From Diogma glabrata (Eukaryota > Arthropoda > Insecta > Diptera > Cylindrotomidae): a stretch of DNA of 64,000 nucleotides. Shown in pieces: positions 33,301-45,627 of this stretch (position 1 is its first letter; each line of letters begins with the position of its first letter). Position numbers and translations under genes: made by a program. A model generated the notes under the pieces. It made no database searches and had not been told where the DNA came from. It worked only from the letters and a program-made list of their open reading frames with translations. The stretch is taken from contig OY856186.1 in the NCBI GenBank assembly GCA_963693315.1, positions 238,622,554 to 238,686,553 of the forward strand. The letters are read 5' to 3'.

Positions 33301-36008
33301 CATTTACAAAAGTCTTCCTAAATTGTAGATGTTTGAATTATTTGAGGTGTAAAAGATGTTTGACAATTTTAGATTATAAATTATGTGTAGTGGTGTTGTA
33401 GGTATGACGTTGAGAGAACGTTTATTTGCTCTTTGGTGGATTTAATATGTTATTAAAAGTAGTTTTAACCAAATTAAATAAAACTGTTCCGAAATCGCAT
33501 TGATAAAGTAGTTTCCGTTAATGTATTTAGTTTGGTTTGATAAATTTTTTGGATTATTCTGGACTTGGACTATTCTACTTAAATTTTTTATTTAAATTAA
33601 TCTGACACATCCAATTCTATTTGTACACAAAGCTGTCTGGTCCCGAAATCTACCTATTTCTAGCGGATATACGTGCCGCTTGGACTTTTTTTATCTCTGT
33701 TTAGAAATTTATTACAAAACTAACACGAAATATTACGTTGTTGGAAAATTATAACAGATAGTAAATTAACATAATTTAGTGAAAAGATTATACAATCAGC
33801 AAACTATTCAAAACCTCTCCATTTAGTGTTTCGAGAAAATATTTCAAAATCACATAATCATATTTCTTTCAAAATTCCAAAAATATTGTAAAAACTAAAT
33901 AAAATCAAAAATTCAAACCTTTTTCAAACAAAATTCTAAAAGCATTTTAAAAATTATTACAAAATCAAAAATACAAACTTTTTTCAAAATTCCAAAAATA
34001 TTTCAAAAACTATAACAAATGAAAAAATTTTTGCATGTCCAAACTCATGTTCAATTACAATTACGTCATAAAAACAGCAACATTTTTTTTTCCAAAAAAT
34101 TGGCTAAAAAAATAAAAGAAATCCTTTTTTGACACACTTGATATTATTTTTTTGACAAACTTATAATGCCATAATTCTCTTTAATTATAATAAAATTTCA
34201 TTTCGAACAAACAATTTTATTTTTTTCCAAAAAATTGGGTAAAAAATAAATAAAAATCTTTGTTTTGACACACTTGACAACATTTTTTTGACAAACTTAT
34301 AAGGCCATAATTCTCAATAATAATAATAAAATTTCATTTCAAACAAATAATTAATTTTATTTTTTTTCCAAAAAATTGGGTAAAAAATAAATAAAAAATC
34401 TAAATTTTGACACACTTGACAACATTTTTTTGACAAACTTATAACGCCATAATTCTCAATGATAATAAAATAAAATTTCATTCAAACAAATAATTATTTA
34501 ACTTTTTTCCAAAAAATTAGGTAAAAAAATAAATAAAAATCTTTCTTTTGACACACATGACAACATTTTTTTGACAAAATTATAATGCAATAATCTTGTG
34601 TTTGATCTAACATACGAATCCCTACCACCAAGATTTCTCCAAATTCAATGTTCCTACTCGTAATCACTTAAAATGAACGTTTGTTAAGCCAAGAATATGA
34701 AGATTTGCTGTTTTTGACACACTTAATGATTTTTTTGACACACTTCCGGTACAGTTATGCGACACAGCGTCCTTTCGAAACTGTCCCTTGAGCATACCTA
34801 TTTTTAGAAAAAAAATTATTTGAAATCCCTTAAGCGGTTTTCCCTGCAGCGTAGGTAATGACGGCGGCCGGACGGCCGGCCGACAGACAGACTTATTTTT
34901 TTTGCTTTTTTAGAATCAGTAGGTCCGCAAACGTCGAGAAATGCCAAAAAAGTGGGGGTAAGAATTTCACTTTTGGCTCATGAATGTAATACTTAGGTCT
35001 TTCAGACCGAAGTAATGAAATTGGACATGGAAATTTTTGAATTTGTTATAGTTTTTGAAATATTTTTGGAATTTTGAAAAAAGTTTGTATTTTTGATTTT
35101 GTAATAATTTTTGCAAAATTTTTAGTATCTGGAAAAAGTTTTAATTTTTGATTTTGTTATAATTTTTGCAATATTTTTTGAATTTTGAAAAAAAAAAATA
35201 GAATTTTTGAATTTGTGAATTTTATCTATATATTTTCAGAATTTTGAAAAAAGTTTCAATTTTTGATTTTGTAAGAATTTTTGGAATATTTTTAAAATTT
35301 TGAAAAATTTTAAATATTTGATTTTATTATAATTTTTGGAATTCTGAAAAAGTTTCAATTTTTGATATTGTTTTAATTTTTTCAATATTTTTAGAATTTT
35401 GGAAAAAGTTTAAATTTTTGAATTTGTAAGAATTTTTGGAATATTATTAGAATTCAGAAAAAGTTTAAATATTTGATTTTATTACAATTTTTAATAATTT
35501 TGCGATTTTGAAAAAAGTTTGTGATTTTGATTTTGTCATAATTTTTGCAATATTTTTAGAATTTTTGAAAAAAGTTTAATCTTTGATATTGTAATAATTT
35601 TTGGAACAGTTTTAGAATTTTGAAAAAAGTTTGATTTTATATAATTCTTACAATATTTTTGAAATTTTGAAAATACGAATTTGTGATTTTGTAATATTTT
35701 CTCGAAACACTAAATGGAGAGGTTTTTGGTAGTTTGCTGATTGTATCATCTTTTCACTAAAATATTTTACTTTATGATCTGTTATAATTTTCCGGCAAAG
35801 TATTGATGTTTCGTGTTAGTTTTGTAATAAATTTCTAAACAGAGATAAAACAAAACATGTACTAACAAAGAGTTATGTTTGATATACATCGCTGCCCAAA
35901 AATAAAAACCATGTCCTCATAAAAGTTTTTGCCGAAAACTATATAAAAATCCTTAACCCAGACCGAAGTCTTGATATTTTAGAGCTGTGAGATTTCAGCA
36001 TCTCCATA
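30330..36008. mobile_element. 7-kb TIR element, unit 2 copy (left end absent)
   Basis: Same order as in unit 1: forward minisatellite (30.33-31.39 kb), inverted minisatellite (31.39-32.40), 120-bp repeats (32.45-32.81), core (32.83-33.23), inner inverted end (33.69-33.85), inverted minisatellite, 120-bp repeats (34.08-34.60), core (34.62-35.02), forward minisatellite (35.03-35.69) and right end finishing at 36,006. The terminal CAGCCCCTCCA is changed to CAGCATCTCCA. The left terminal repeat lies outside the duplicated segment, so this copy is one-ended. Confidence 0.85.
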
Positions 36009-36399
36009 TTTTCATAAATAAATTTGGAAATATAAAGAGTCCAATCCAACATTACCATATAGGAATTTCATTACAAATAAAACAAGAAAATGGATTGAAT
36101 TATTACAATAAATACAGTCTTTGTTTCTGTATCAACGCAGGAAAACCAACAATGCAAAATCATTGAAAATGACATGAAAAATTAACATTAAAATTTGACC
36201 GATTGATAATTAATTTTACCAGACGTTACCGGCGCAACTCAAGTCCTTATAGTTTTATCTCATATTGAAACTTGGCTTGATTCGAACGTCTTGCCAACCA
36301 CTAACGTGGGATCAAATTGTGAAGACAATAAGAACAACAAAAACCCAAACTCATACACAAAAACATGACACAAACAAACAACAACATAATACCAGGCGG

Positions 36400-37085
36400 C
36401 AGGAGTCACCGGAGGCTAGTGCAAATGTTCCTATAATTTCCCACATGGCTTTTGTATCCTTAAAAACATCTTTGAAAACATATTTGTGGAGAATATCTAT
36501 AAGAAACAGTCGGTATTGAACGTCCGCAACTCTTTGGAGAGACAGGTTTCTAGGAGTACTGTAACGGCTAGGAAAAAAAATAAACATATATATGTTTGTG
36601 GTTCAGAAAAAAGGAAAAGCATTAATGCTAAGGCTGAGTTCGTTGACTCCTCACTGCACAAGTTACGTATAGTTGCGTGCATTGAGATTAAAAATTCCAA
36701 CTAGGATCAGTCTGTGAGTTCGATTATGACTCCTCAGTCCATCACAAATTCTGAATTTCAGGTAAAGCTTTTAAAATAAAACGAACACAAATAAACAAAG
36801 AACAGGGACTCTGAGGACCCTAAAACCCAGAGAAACCAAGACAATCAACATCACTAAATCAAATATAATTATTAGATAAAAAAATGATTGACTCACCCAT
36901 TATTTGTAATAGATCTAGACCGCCATACTTCACCATCATTAGCCAAACATAGTGCCTAAAACCTGAGTTCATGGGAATCAATCGTTGCACCAAAAGCGCA
37001 GGCGATTGTTGAACAGAAAAAATAATACAAAATAATAACCAATCATTGCACCAATGGTTCATTGCGAGTAAATACTTGACCAAAT
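36400..37085 (-). other. Possible spliced coding remnant, unidentified (unit 2)
   Basis: Same donor (ATGG|GTGAGT) and acceptor (TTTTTTTTCCTAG) as at 24,462-25,140. The 3' side differs by the inverted 9-mer at 36,400-36,408, which changes the downstream frame. Confidence 0.2.
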
Positions 37086-37344
37086 ACTTGATTTTTGATA
37101 AATGTTATATAGCTAAAATTAACAAAATGTTGGCGTTTGACAAATAATAGGGCGATAAAACTACCAAAAGCAGATCTCTTTATATTAGGGCTAAAACCAA
37201 TTGTCATAATACACGCGTTAAAATTTTACGCGCCACTAAAGGAATCCGGTCGTACTGGAACTTTACTCCAGAGATTGAAAATGATTTTATCAAAGCTTTT
37301 ATTTTACAATTATTGATTAACCAGGGTAACCTTGTCGCCAAAAC

Positions 37345-39165
37345 CAAAAGAAGACAGAATTGTTTCCGGTATATATCCAGAAAATTTCACCTGTCCAATC
37401 ATCAATGAACAAAATGTATTTTCTTCCAAGAATTTTGCAGTCAACGCTGCTTTATCTTGATCTTAGCAAATGTGCTGGTTTGTCATCTTTGAGACCGAAA
37501 CGTAGCGCTGAAAGCCTGGTTTATCCACTACTCCTTGCTAAAGTTATGGAAAAAAATGATCAATCATTAACTAATACCACGTTCATATTACGATGAAATC
37601 AAGCTCGAAATCACCCAAAATTAAATTTAAAAAAACTATTCACATTATCATTACCATGATTAAGCTTGAAATTCATTTGTACATATTTCAAATAAGTGCA
37701 AAATTTTTTAATTTCAGCTATGATAAAGATATTCAAATAGATGTAGATTTTTGGCGTTTTTTTGGAGTCCAAACCTCCAAATACAAAACAAATTTTTTTG
37801 TATGATTCATCATTTTATTGAAATTTCGCAAAATCCACGTTTTGTTTGAATTCAAAACAAAATATTTGAATTATTAAATGTCGCTTTTGAAGTAGGACTG
37901 CAATTTTTTATTGCAAATCAAATATTCAGGGCTGCTTAGCGTGATTGTGAATGGATTTGATTGAAATCAGCTTTCGACATGGTTTTAATTTTGTATGGAA
38001 AAATTAATGAAAACAAGCTGACAATCGATCTGAAATCATAAATTATGTGAAATCTTGGTAATGTGAACGTAGTCGGTAAATTTTGAAAACAACAATCGTG
38101 TTCACGACCACCAATATGAATTTCGCAAGGTACGGTCTACTCATCATGTCAGTCATCACGAAAAAATGGGGTAAAGGAATTCATTACTTAGGTAAGTCTG
38201 ATATTATTTTCCTTGACATATCTAAGGCGTTTGACAGAGTTTGAGATCGGTCTGTTATCAACAAATTAATTTCTTATGGAGTTTATAAATTCTTTATTTG
38301 TTGACTAGAAGAGTTTTTATCCCAGAGATATTCAGAGTAGTGCTAGATGGTGCTTTGTCAGCTACATTCGCAAATCGCAATACAAGGCGGTGTTCTTCAT
38401 AGTTCAATTTTATCACTGACCCTTTTTCGGATCTTTTTCAACGATTTGATATGTGTCTCCACAAATCCTATTTTTAGCTTTGCTGACGACAGTTCTATCT
38501 TCCATTGTTATTCTTTTAAAAAACAACCATCTGGTTTCTAACTAAGTTTTACCGTCGTAAAAAAGGGTTGCATTCTTAAATGTTCATCTTGAAATAATTC
38601 TGGACATGAGGTGGACGGAATCTTGTGCCATTTTATTACGGGAAAGCTTTTTCTCTCCATTTGAACATACTACGATATATAAAGCATATATAAAACCGAT
38701 CCTCGAATTCAACTCCCATTTATGAGCTGCAGCACCAAAAATCTTTTTATAATTTTGTCGAAGGAGTTCACAGGCGTATATTGAAGCTGATTGATCATCC
38801 AATAATAACATCGGGTATGAATTTGCTGTATCATAAAGAATAGTGAATATAGTTTTTATGCTTTGCTACAGAAACTACTATAGCAAATGCTCTAAATAAA
38901 TTAATAACCTAATGTTTCCATTCTTAAATCTTTACAAGCGACAAGCCGATCTTTGCATTTCCATAAACATATCGTGGCATCTCATATGTAAGAATATCTA
39001 ATTATAAAATTACTCCTTCATTTTAAGGTCCGTATACTGGTGGAATCGATTACCAAAAAATATTTCCCTACTACGTACAATCCTCAGGTTATTAAATCCG
39101 CAATACATCAAAATAATCGCCCCAGCCCTATCCCATGTCCTTAACTTTCAACCTTTTAACTTTCT
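37345..39165 (+). pseudogene. LINE reverse transcriptase remnant, unit 2
   Basis: Duplicate of the unit 1 RT remnant without the MITE. The same landmarks are seen: LLLAKVMEKNDQSL near 37,540, LDISKAFDRV near 38,215, FSFADDSS near 38,475 and KYFPTTYNPQVIK near 39,060. The inactivating stops are shared with unit 1, so the LINE was dead before duplication. Confidence 0.75.
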
Positions 39166-39904
39166 TTTCCTATAGTTGACGCGTGCATCAAGTGCCCGTA
39201 AAAAACGTACGAAATTTACATTTATTCTGCATTTGAACGAATAATAAAAACGATGTGATACGAAATTTAATTATTGATAATTTAATAATATAGAATTATT
39301 TCTAATTTTTTTTTTATTTTTTTTTGTGCCGTATAAGTTCCATATAGGAACGTAGGCTAATTATAAGTTGCCCTCATTTGTATTAAAATCATCAGTTCAC
39401 TCAAATGTTTGGTCGAAATTTACTTGAAGACTTAGTTTTTAATTGATTAGTTTTATATGCCTATAGTTTTTTTCAATTTATCAACTATATTAGTTATCTA
39501 TCGGGTAATTGGAAAACCAGTGTGTTGATAGTTTTAATTATTTTGCTTAATAGATGGGAATCAAAATCCAGCGTTCAAGATCCAGCGTGCTCAACACACT
39601 AATAGAATTAGATGGAATATAGAACATAGAATTAGATAATAGAAAAATTGAAAAAATAGTTGACATTTTCTAAAATTGCTATTGTCATTTAATATTTTAT
39701 GAAATAATAGTTTCGTGTTTGAAATATTAAATAAACTAATTTTAATTTATTTGCTACAAAACAGTAAGCAGAAAACAAATTTTTATAGGAAAGGTAATGA
39801 AAAGAAACACAAAGAATAAACGGCAACTTTGAATAATTAATTTTAGTGAATTAAAAGATTATTATATTCTTTTATGATTTTTGTTTATCTTTTTTCAATT
39901 CACT

Positions 39905-41150
39905 GAAAAAAATGTCTAACATGTTATTAATGACATGTTATCATTAAAATCTGTGTCATAAACACAACGAAAATTTCATTATCACAACGAAATATGGCAT
40001 TAAAAGTTTAAAAATTTAATGACATAATTTATCTGTGTCATTAAACACATGAATTTTCTCAAACAAAAAAATTAATGAATTTGTAATTGTTTAACGTTTG
40101 TTGTCATTAATAACATGCATTGTGGCATTAAAATATAAAAATTAAAAAATTATGACCAATTTGCCTAATTTAATGATAAAATATCCTAATTTTATGACAT
40201 ATAAATATTTTGACATAATTTTATGATTTTTGTTCATTGATTTATGTTCTATTTTGAAAAATTCATGAAACTTTAGCATAGAGTTATGAAATAGTTACCG
40301 TTAAGACATCATCTTGGCACGTAGCTATATTCAACAACAAATTAGTTTTACTTTAACTTTCTTCCGAGTCGTCCCGACTTTTAGTAATAACTTAGATTAG
40401 AAAATAATTATTTTACAGTTCAATTAAACTAATAATAAAATAGTGGAAAGTGAACAATTAATAATAATAATAAAAGTGAATAATTAAGAATAATAAAAAC
40501 AACTGTAAGTTTGTGTATTTATTTGCACTGAAAAAAATTTCTAACATGTTATCAATTACATGTTAACATTAAAATCTGTGTCATAAACACAACGAAAACT
40601 TCATTAACACAACGAAATATGGCATTAAAAGTTTAAAAATTTAATGACATAATTTATCTGTGTCATTAAACACATGCATTTTCAATCATTAAATTTTCTC
40701 AAACAAAAAAATTAACGAATTTGTAATTGTTTAACGTTTGTTGTCATTAGTAACATGTATTGTGGAATTAAAATATAAAAGATAAATTATGACCAATTTG
40801 CCTAATTTAATGATGAAGTATCCTAATTTTATGACTTATTCATGTTTTGACATAATTTCATTGTTTTTTTTTCATTGATTTATGTTCTATTTTGAAAAAT
40901 TTATGAAATTTTAGCATAGAGTTATGAAATAGTTACCGTTAAGCCATCATCTTTGCACGTAACTATTCAACAACAAATTAGTTTTACTTTCACTTTCTTC
41001 CGAGTTGTCCCGAGTTTTAGTAATAACTTAAATTAGAAAATAATTATTTTACACTTCAATTAAACTAATAATAAAATAGTGGAAAAATAATAATAAAAGT
41101 GAATAATTAAGAATAATAAAAACAACGATAAGTTTGTGTATTTATTTGCA
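39905..41150 (+). repeat. About 630-bp repeat, two tandem copies at the end of unit 2
   Basis: Copies 39,905-40,525 and 40,526-41,150 both begin CACTGAAAAAAAT and contain CATAAACACAACGAAAA and the TTAGTTTTACTTT/TTCCGAGT region. The second copy is more divergent and extends past the end of the 11.65-kb unit. Confidence 0.8.
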
Positions 41151-41307
41151 ACTTTTTGTGTATTCGTAAATAACGTACATAACGGGACTCTTTAAAATTA
41201 TTGGTATATAAAGCTTTTTCCCAAAAATATTGTGACAGCTCAAATCAGCTGTTTTAATTTGTGCATGTAAAATAACCAAAATTGATTGATTTTCCTTGCA
41301 AATTTGG

Positions 41308-42500
41308 TTATTACTTCGGTCTGAAAGACCTAAGTATTACATTCATGAGCTCAAAATGAAATTCTTACCCCCACTTTTTTTGGCATTTCTCGACGTTTTA
41401 GGACCTACTGATTCTAAAAAAGCAAAAAAAAAAAATGTATGTCTGTCTGTCGGCCGTCATTACCTACGCTGCAGGGAAAACCATTGGAGGGATTTCCAAA
41501 TTTTTTTTTTCTAAAAATAGGTATACTTAAGAGACAGGTCCGAAAGGACGCTGTGTTTGATAACTGTACCGGAAGTGTGTCAAAAAATCGTCAAGTGTGT
41601 CAAAACAAGTAAATTTGCATATTTTTTGCTTAAAAAACGTTTATTTTAAGTGATTACGAGTAGGAACATTGAACTTCGAGAAATTTTGATAGTCGGGATT
41701 GGTATGTGAGACCAAAATCTAGATTATTACATTATAAGTTTGTCAAAAAAAGTTGTCAAGTGTGTCAAAAGAAAGATTTTTATTTATTTTTTTACTCAAA
41801 TTTTCGGAAAAAAAAATTAAATTAAAATTTTGTTTGAAATGAAATTTTATTATTATTATTGAGAACAATGGCATCATAAGTTTGTCAAAAAAATGTTGTC
41901 AAGTGTGTCAAAATAAAAATTTTTATTTATTTTTTTACCCAATTTTTTGGAAAAAAATTAAATAAATAATTTGTATGACGTGAAAATATATTACTATTAT
42001 AGAGAATTATGGCATTATACGTTTGTCAAAAAAATAATGTCAAGCGTGTCATAAAATGATTTCATTGATTTTTTCAGCCAATTTTTTGGGAAAAAAATGT
42101 AGCTGTTTTTATGACGTAAATGTAATTGAAAATGAAATTGGACATGGAAATTTTTGAATTTGTTATAGTTTTTGAAATATTTTTGGAATTTTGAAAAAAG
42201 TATGTATTTTTGATTTTGTAATAATTTTTGCAATATTTTTAGAATTTTGGAAAAAGTTTTAATTTTTGATTTTGTAAGAATTTTTGGAATATTTTTGGAA
42301 TTTTGAAAAATTTTAAATTTTTGATTTTTTATAATTTTTGATTTTGTAATAATTTTTGGAATATTTTTAGAATGTTGAAAAAAGTTTGATTTTATTATAA
42401 TTTTTACAATATTTTTGGAATTTTGAAAGAAATATGAATTTGTGATTTTGTAATATTTTCTCCAATCGCTAAATTGAAGGTTTTTGAATAGTTTGCTGAA
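41308..42500 (+). mobile_element. Truncated copy of the TIR family (core, 120-bp repeats, minisatellite)
   Basis: Opposite orientation to the cores in units 1 and 2. Core at 41,308-41,720 starting TTACTTCGGTCTGAAAGACC, 120-bp repeats at 41,740-42,110, minisatellite at 42,140-42,450, then the sub-terminal string AATATTTTCTCCAATCGCTA, and it stops near 42,500 before the terminal repeat. The GC island is shortened to TCGGCCGTCATTACC. Confidence 0.8.
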
Positions 42501-42504
42501 AATG

Positions 42505-43440
42505 AAAATGACTATTCCGACTATTCTCAATTCGATTAGCTCATTTGTACGAAATGCGTTATAAAAAAAAATTAAAAATTATAAATAATTTATTTTTAAA
42601 TTATCTATTTAAAATAAAAGAATATTTTTTAAAAATAGTGATTTTTTTATCCCGTTTAAGGTTAATGGAACATCGGTGGATTGAGAGTTTTATTCCAGTT
42701 CCTTATTTTTCCAAGGTTGCTATTTTACGGGTTATAGCTGTCTCAGTAGTGATGTTTCTTAAAGGTCTATGTGATAAGAAACAACTCTGACAGCCATAAG
42801 TCAATCTAAATAGCTGTACAACATCGAGTACATGTCCGATACATTTAGCAATACCGAAGCATGTAAAAATCTTCCCGCGGGCTTAAAAACCCTGTCAGGC
42901 AGCTTTTTATTTGCTTTTGTGGGTGTCGCTGAACGTACCGCATTCCCACTGAAATTGAGAAAAATCTTTTCTCAAACTAAATATTGTCGTCTTCGATTTG
43001 AGAAAACATTTTTCTTAAAATGATAATGAATTGATTGAAAATGAAATATATCGGATCAATACCAAAAGTAACATACGATCATGTCGATCAAAAAAATTCT
43101 TAAAATGATCAGAATTTCTTAAAATGAGCTTTTGGTTTCTCAACTTCTTCTGCTCAAATTCTTGAAGAAATACAACTCCATCTTAAATTGATACTTTTGG
43201 TATTGATTTGATACAACAAGTTTATAAGCTTTGAGAATAATATCGAGAATATAATATCAAAATAAGAAATTTGTTTATCATAATCAGTAGACTTACAGCA
43301 ACTCAAAAAAATAAACCAAAGTTCAATCTGATGCAGCATTTTATATCAATTTGAGAACTCATATTCTCGTCCATATATTGATATACAAAAATCATCAATT
43401 TGATGATTTTTTTATCATATTTAACTCTTTTTTTCTCTCT
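42505..43440. other. AT-rich DNA without recognisable genes
   Basis: Short frames at 42,545-42,790 and 42,832-43,023 (plus) have no motif I can name. No repeat partner was seen in the window. Confidence 0.4.
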
Positions 43441-43442
43441 GT

Positions 43443-43493
43443 GTATGTTCAATAAATATTTTTGTGAAGGACCGCCCCGTTTATTGAACATAC
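43443..43493. repeat. Perfect 14-bp inverted repeat around a GC-rich loop
   Basis: GTATGTTCAATAAA (43,443-43,456) is exactly inverted at 43,480-43,493, with a 23-nt loop containing GGACCGCCCCG. It could be the edge of a short transposon. Confidence 0.7.
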
Positions 43494-43544
43494 CAGTGAA
43501 ATTAATAAAAGTGATCCAAAATCCAGATATGCCCAACATTCAAC

Positions 43545-43787
43545 TAGGTAACCAATGCAAAATGCAATTGATAAAAAGGAGCGAAGTAAGCAATTTTCCC
43601 AATTTTCCCATTGATAGTCTATGGAACCGTTTTTCGGTGATTATTCCTCCGTGTTATGTATAATTTTCTATATTTTATTTTCTAAACCATCTATGACTGA
43701 ATGTCGTCTTTCATGCTTCATTTCATTTGGATATCTTTAATAGTTTGGGAGGAGTATGCGGACAATCGAAAATCCGAATCGGGGAAA
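43545..43787 (+). repeat. Dispersed repeat of about 240 bp, copy 2
   Basis: Inverse-orientation copy of 10,911-11,148 with about 85-90% similarity by eye and several small indels. It ends at AATCCGAATCGGGG and is followed by TTTCGCTACGCTGCACTCC. Confidence 0.75.
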
Positions 43788-43814
43788 AATGGTGTTTCGC
43801 TACGCTGCACTCCA

Positions 43815-44255
43815 AAAATAGAAAAACACAAATACACCAATATCAACACAAATTTAACCATATTACATAAAAAAAGAAAAGGACAACAACTAGATAGATT
43901 GGAAGAAATAGAAATATATAAACATAAAACCAATAACAACATTTTAAATGATAAAATCAACACCAAAACTAACAAAATATATGACATAATAATAAAAAAT
44001 AGCAGCTAAAATAGTATATAAGACCATAGTTTAAGCAAAAATTGTAATAATAATTTAAGAACTGAGGATGAAGTAAGTCGAAATCGATATTCAATAAAAT
44101 AAAAATCAAATTCAAATTGTTACTATAAGGAAGTTTATATTATTATTAATAAAATAAAAAATTAAAAGTAAACAGTAAAAAGTATATTTTTAAATAATGT
44201 ATTTTAATTCAAAAGCACACAAACAGTGACCAATATGGAAAACCATAATAATACA
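43815..44255 (+). pseudogene. Penelope-like element C-terminus and 3' tail
   Basis: The frame reads KYTNINTNLTILHKKRKGQQ, then LDRLEEIEIYKHKTNNNILN, then ..TNKIYDIIIKNSS and a stop near 44,009. This matches my memory of the C-terminal GIY-YIG endonuclease part of Penelope-like elements (ILH..KKG..LD.LEE.EIYKH....N.ILN). The tail (ACTGAGGATGAAGTAAGTCG, AAATCGATATTCAATAAA) is the style of 3' untranslated regions in such elements. Only the last 65 or so codons survive; no RT is present upstream. The 3' tail recurs in inverse orientation in the foldback loop at 7,313-7,620. Confidence 0.55.
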
Positions 44256-44339
44256 TACAATTTTTATTATTTATTTCTTTATTATTAGATTCTCGAGATG
44301 CAACAATTTTGTGGGCTTCATGCGTACTTTTACTACAAA

Positions 44340-44738
44340 ACTTGTTGAAAAAAAGACAGTGGCCAATCTGTCACAAAATACACAATTAAGGATTCCGAGC
44401 AGGCATTTTTATATGTTGTTAAATTTACACAAGAAGTAGAAGACCACCTCTTCTTAAAGAAACGCGATTTGCATGTCCAACCCATGATACTATGCATAGG
44501 CGAGAGTATTCAAAATATACAAGAAATTTTTGTTTATTTTGAAACTATCAAGTATTCATTCAACAGCCTTATTAGAGCAGTCGACATATGCTTCAAATTG
44601 TTTTATGTCTTTAATTTGAAATTTCCGTCTCCTGCAGAAATATTTTGGAGTTTTGTTGGATATCACTTTTTTAATTTAAACAGTAAACCAAAATTATCGA
44701 ATGTGTATATTTTATCTGAATTTTTAAAAAACAAATAA
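44340..44738 (+). pseudogene. C-terminal fragment of an uncharacterised arthropod-type protein family
   Basis: A frame open from about 44,370 reads KDSEQAFLYVVKFTQEVEDH, later LHVQPMILCIGESIQNIQEI, LIRAVDICFKLFYVFNLKFP and PAEIFWSFVGYHFF, and stops at 44,738. The layout QP.I..(V)G...., YF..IKY, AVDICFK.FHVFNL.YP and VW.FIQ...Y is one I remember from many unnamed arthropod predictions. I know no function. There is no clear ATG or upstream exon, and the Penelope-like tail lies directly upstream. It may be a 3' exon, a retrocopy or a TE-carried gene. Confidence 0.4.
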
Positions 44739-44809
44739 AAAGTGTGAATTTCAAAATTTAATTTGTTTTTCATTTTTCAATCTTCTCTTTAACTTTTTTC
44801 GGTGGGACA

Positions 44810-45627
44810 TAGGGATGGAAAGATTTATAGAAAAGTCGATTCTCGATTCCAACTTTTATTTTATAAACTTCGATTCCAAGAATCGATTCCCCGACTGAAA
44901 AAGTCGATTCTTTCGATTTTATTCGATTTCTATGTTAGAAAAACTAGCTTTAATAGAATTAAATTCAAATTTATATTTCATATATTATTTCATATATTTA
45001 TTCAAAATAAACTGAAAAAAATTTTAAACAATCATTTTATGAAAACCACAAATTTTCTGCAACTGATCTTAAGAATAGTAGCATATTCAAATGATCAGGC
45101 GCTAGTCTACTTCGAATCTGATTTGTGATCAGACCAGTATGTGAAAATAAACGCTGACATGGTGTTGATGTTGCTACTATTGTTAAATTTAAAGTGTTTA
45201 CCACATTCATGACATTTAATCTCTGAGCCGTTATTCACTTTTTTATAATAAATCCACACAGCACTCGGTGCCATTTCGTATAATCGTGTATAAATATAAT
45301 TATTAATATTAGAAAGAAGTTAGTTTAATATTAAATATAAGGTTATAAATATTACTGTGTCTAACACCACGTCACCACCACTTATGATTGACAAAATTAC
45401 TGTTAACTGTGACTATAGTACTAAATTTGTAAATAAATAAAAAATCGAATACGACTAAATTACTGTGTATGACTATATAGTACTAAATTTATAAATAAAT
45501 TAAAAGTCGAATACTAAGAATCGATTCTTGATCGACTTTGAAAATTAAAACTCGATTCTTTATAATCGATTATTTTAACAGAAAAGTCGATTCTCGAGTA
45601 GAATCGGAATCGACTTTTCCATCCCTA
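44810..45627 (-). mobile_element. 818-bp hAT element with perfect 8-bp target duplication
   Basis: The termini are TAGGGATGGAAA at 44,810 and its complement TTTTCCATCCCTA ending at 45,627. They are flanked on both sides by GTGGGACA (44,802-44,809 and 45,628-45,635), the 8-bp duplication typical of hAT. Sub-terminal GTCGATTCT / AGAATCGAC strings are repeated in both orientations at both ends, as expected of transposase-binding repeats. It is internally deleted (see the coding remnant). Confidence 0.92.
45055..45274 (-). pseudogene. hAT transposase remnant: BED finger joined to hATC tail
   Basis: From an ATG at 45,274 the minus strand encodes MAPSAVWIYYKKVNNGSEIK then CHECGKHFKFNNSSN, the N-terminal part of a BED zinc finger (aromatic residues followed by CxxC). 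The distal His pair is not visible. About 35 codons in, a second frame reads TPCQRLFSHTGLITNQIRSR and LAPDHLNMLLFLRSVA, the C-terminal hAT dimerisation segment (SERLFS..G....KR.RL.P..VN.LLFL). The whole catalytic DDE/insertion domain between them is gone, so the element depends on a transposase supplied elsewhere. Confidence 0.8.

Larger units (their letters stand above)
28882..40566. repeat. Unit 2 of the 11.65-kb direct tandem duplication
   Basis: Copy of 17,252-28,881. The offset is about 11,632 at the start and 11,685 at the end; the drift is explained by indels. Unit 2 has extra blocks at 29,884-30,005 and about 30,490-30,635 and an extra minisatellite piece near 35,065-35,110, and it lacks the MITE and a 10-bp stretch near 37,479. 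Confidence 0.9.

Noticed and set aside
42015..42530. 171-codon minus-strand ORF, the second longest in the window
   Set aside because: It reads through the minisatellite and 120-bp repeat of the TIR family (Asn/Lys/Phe/Ile-rich) and has no homologous frame in other copies.
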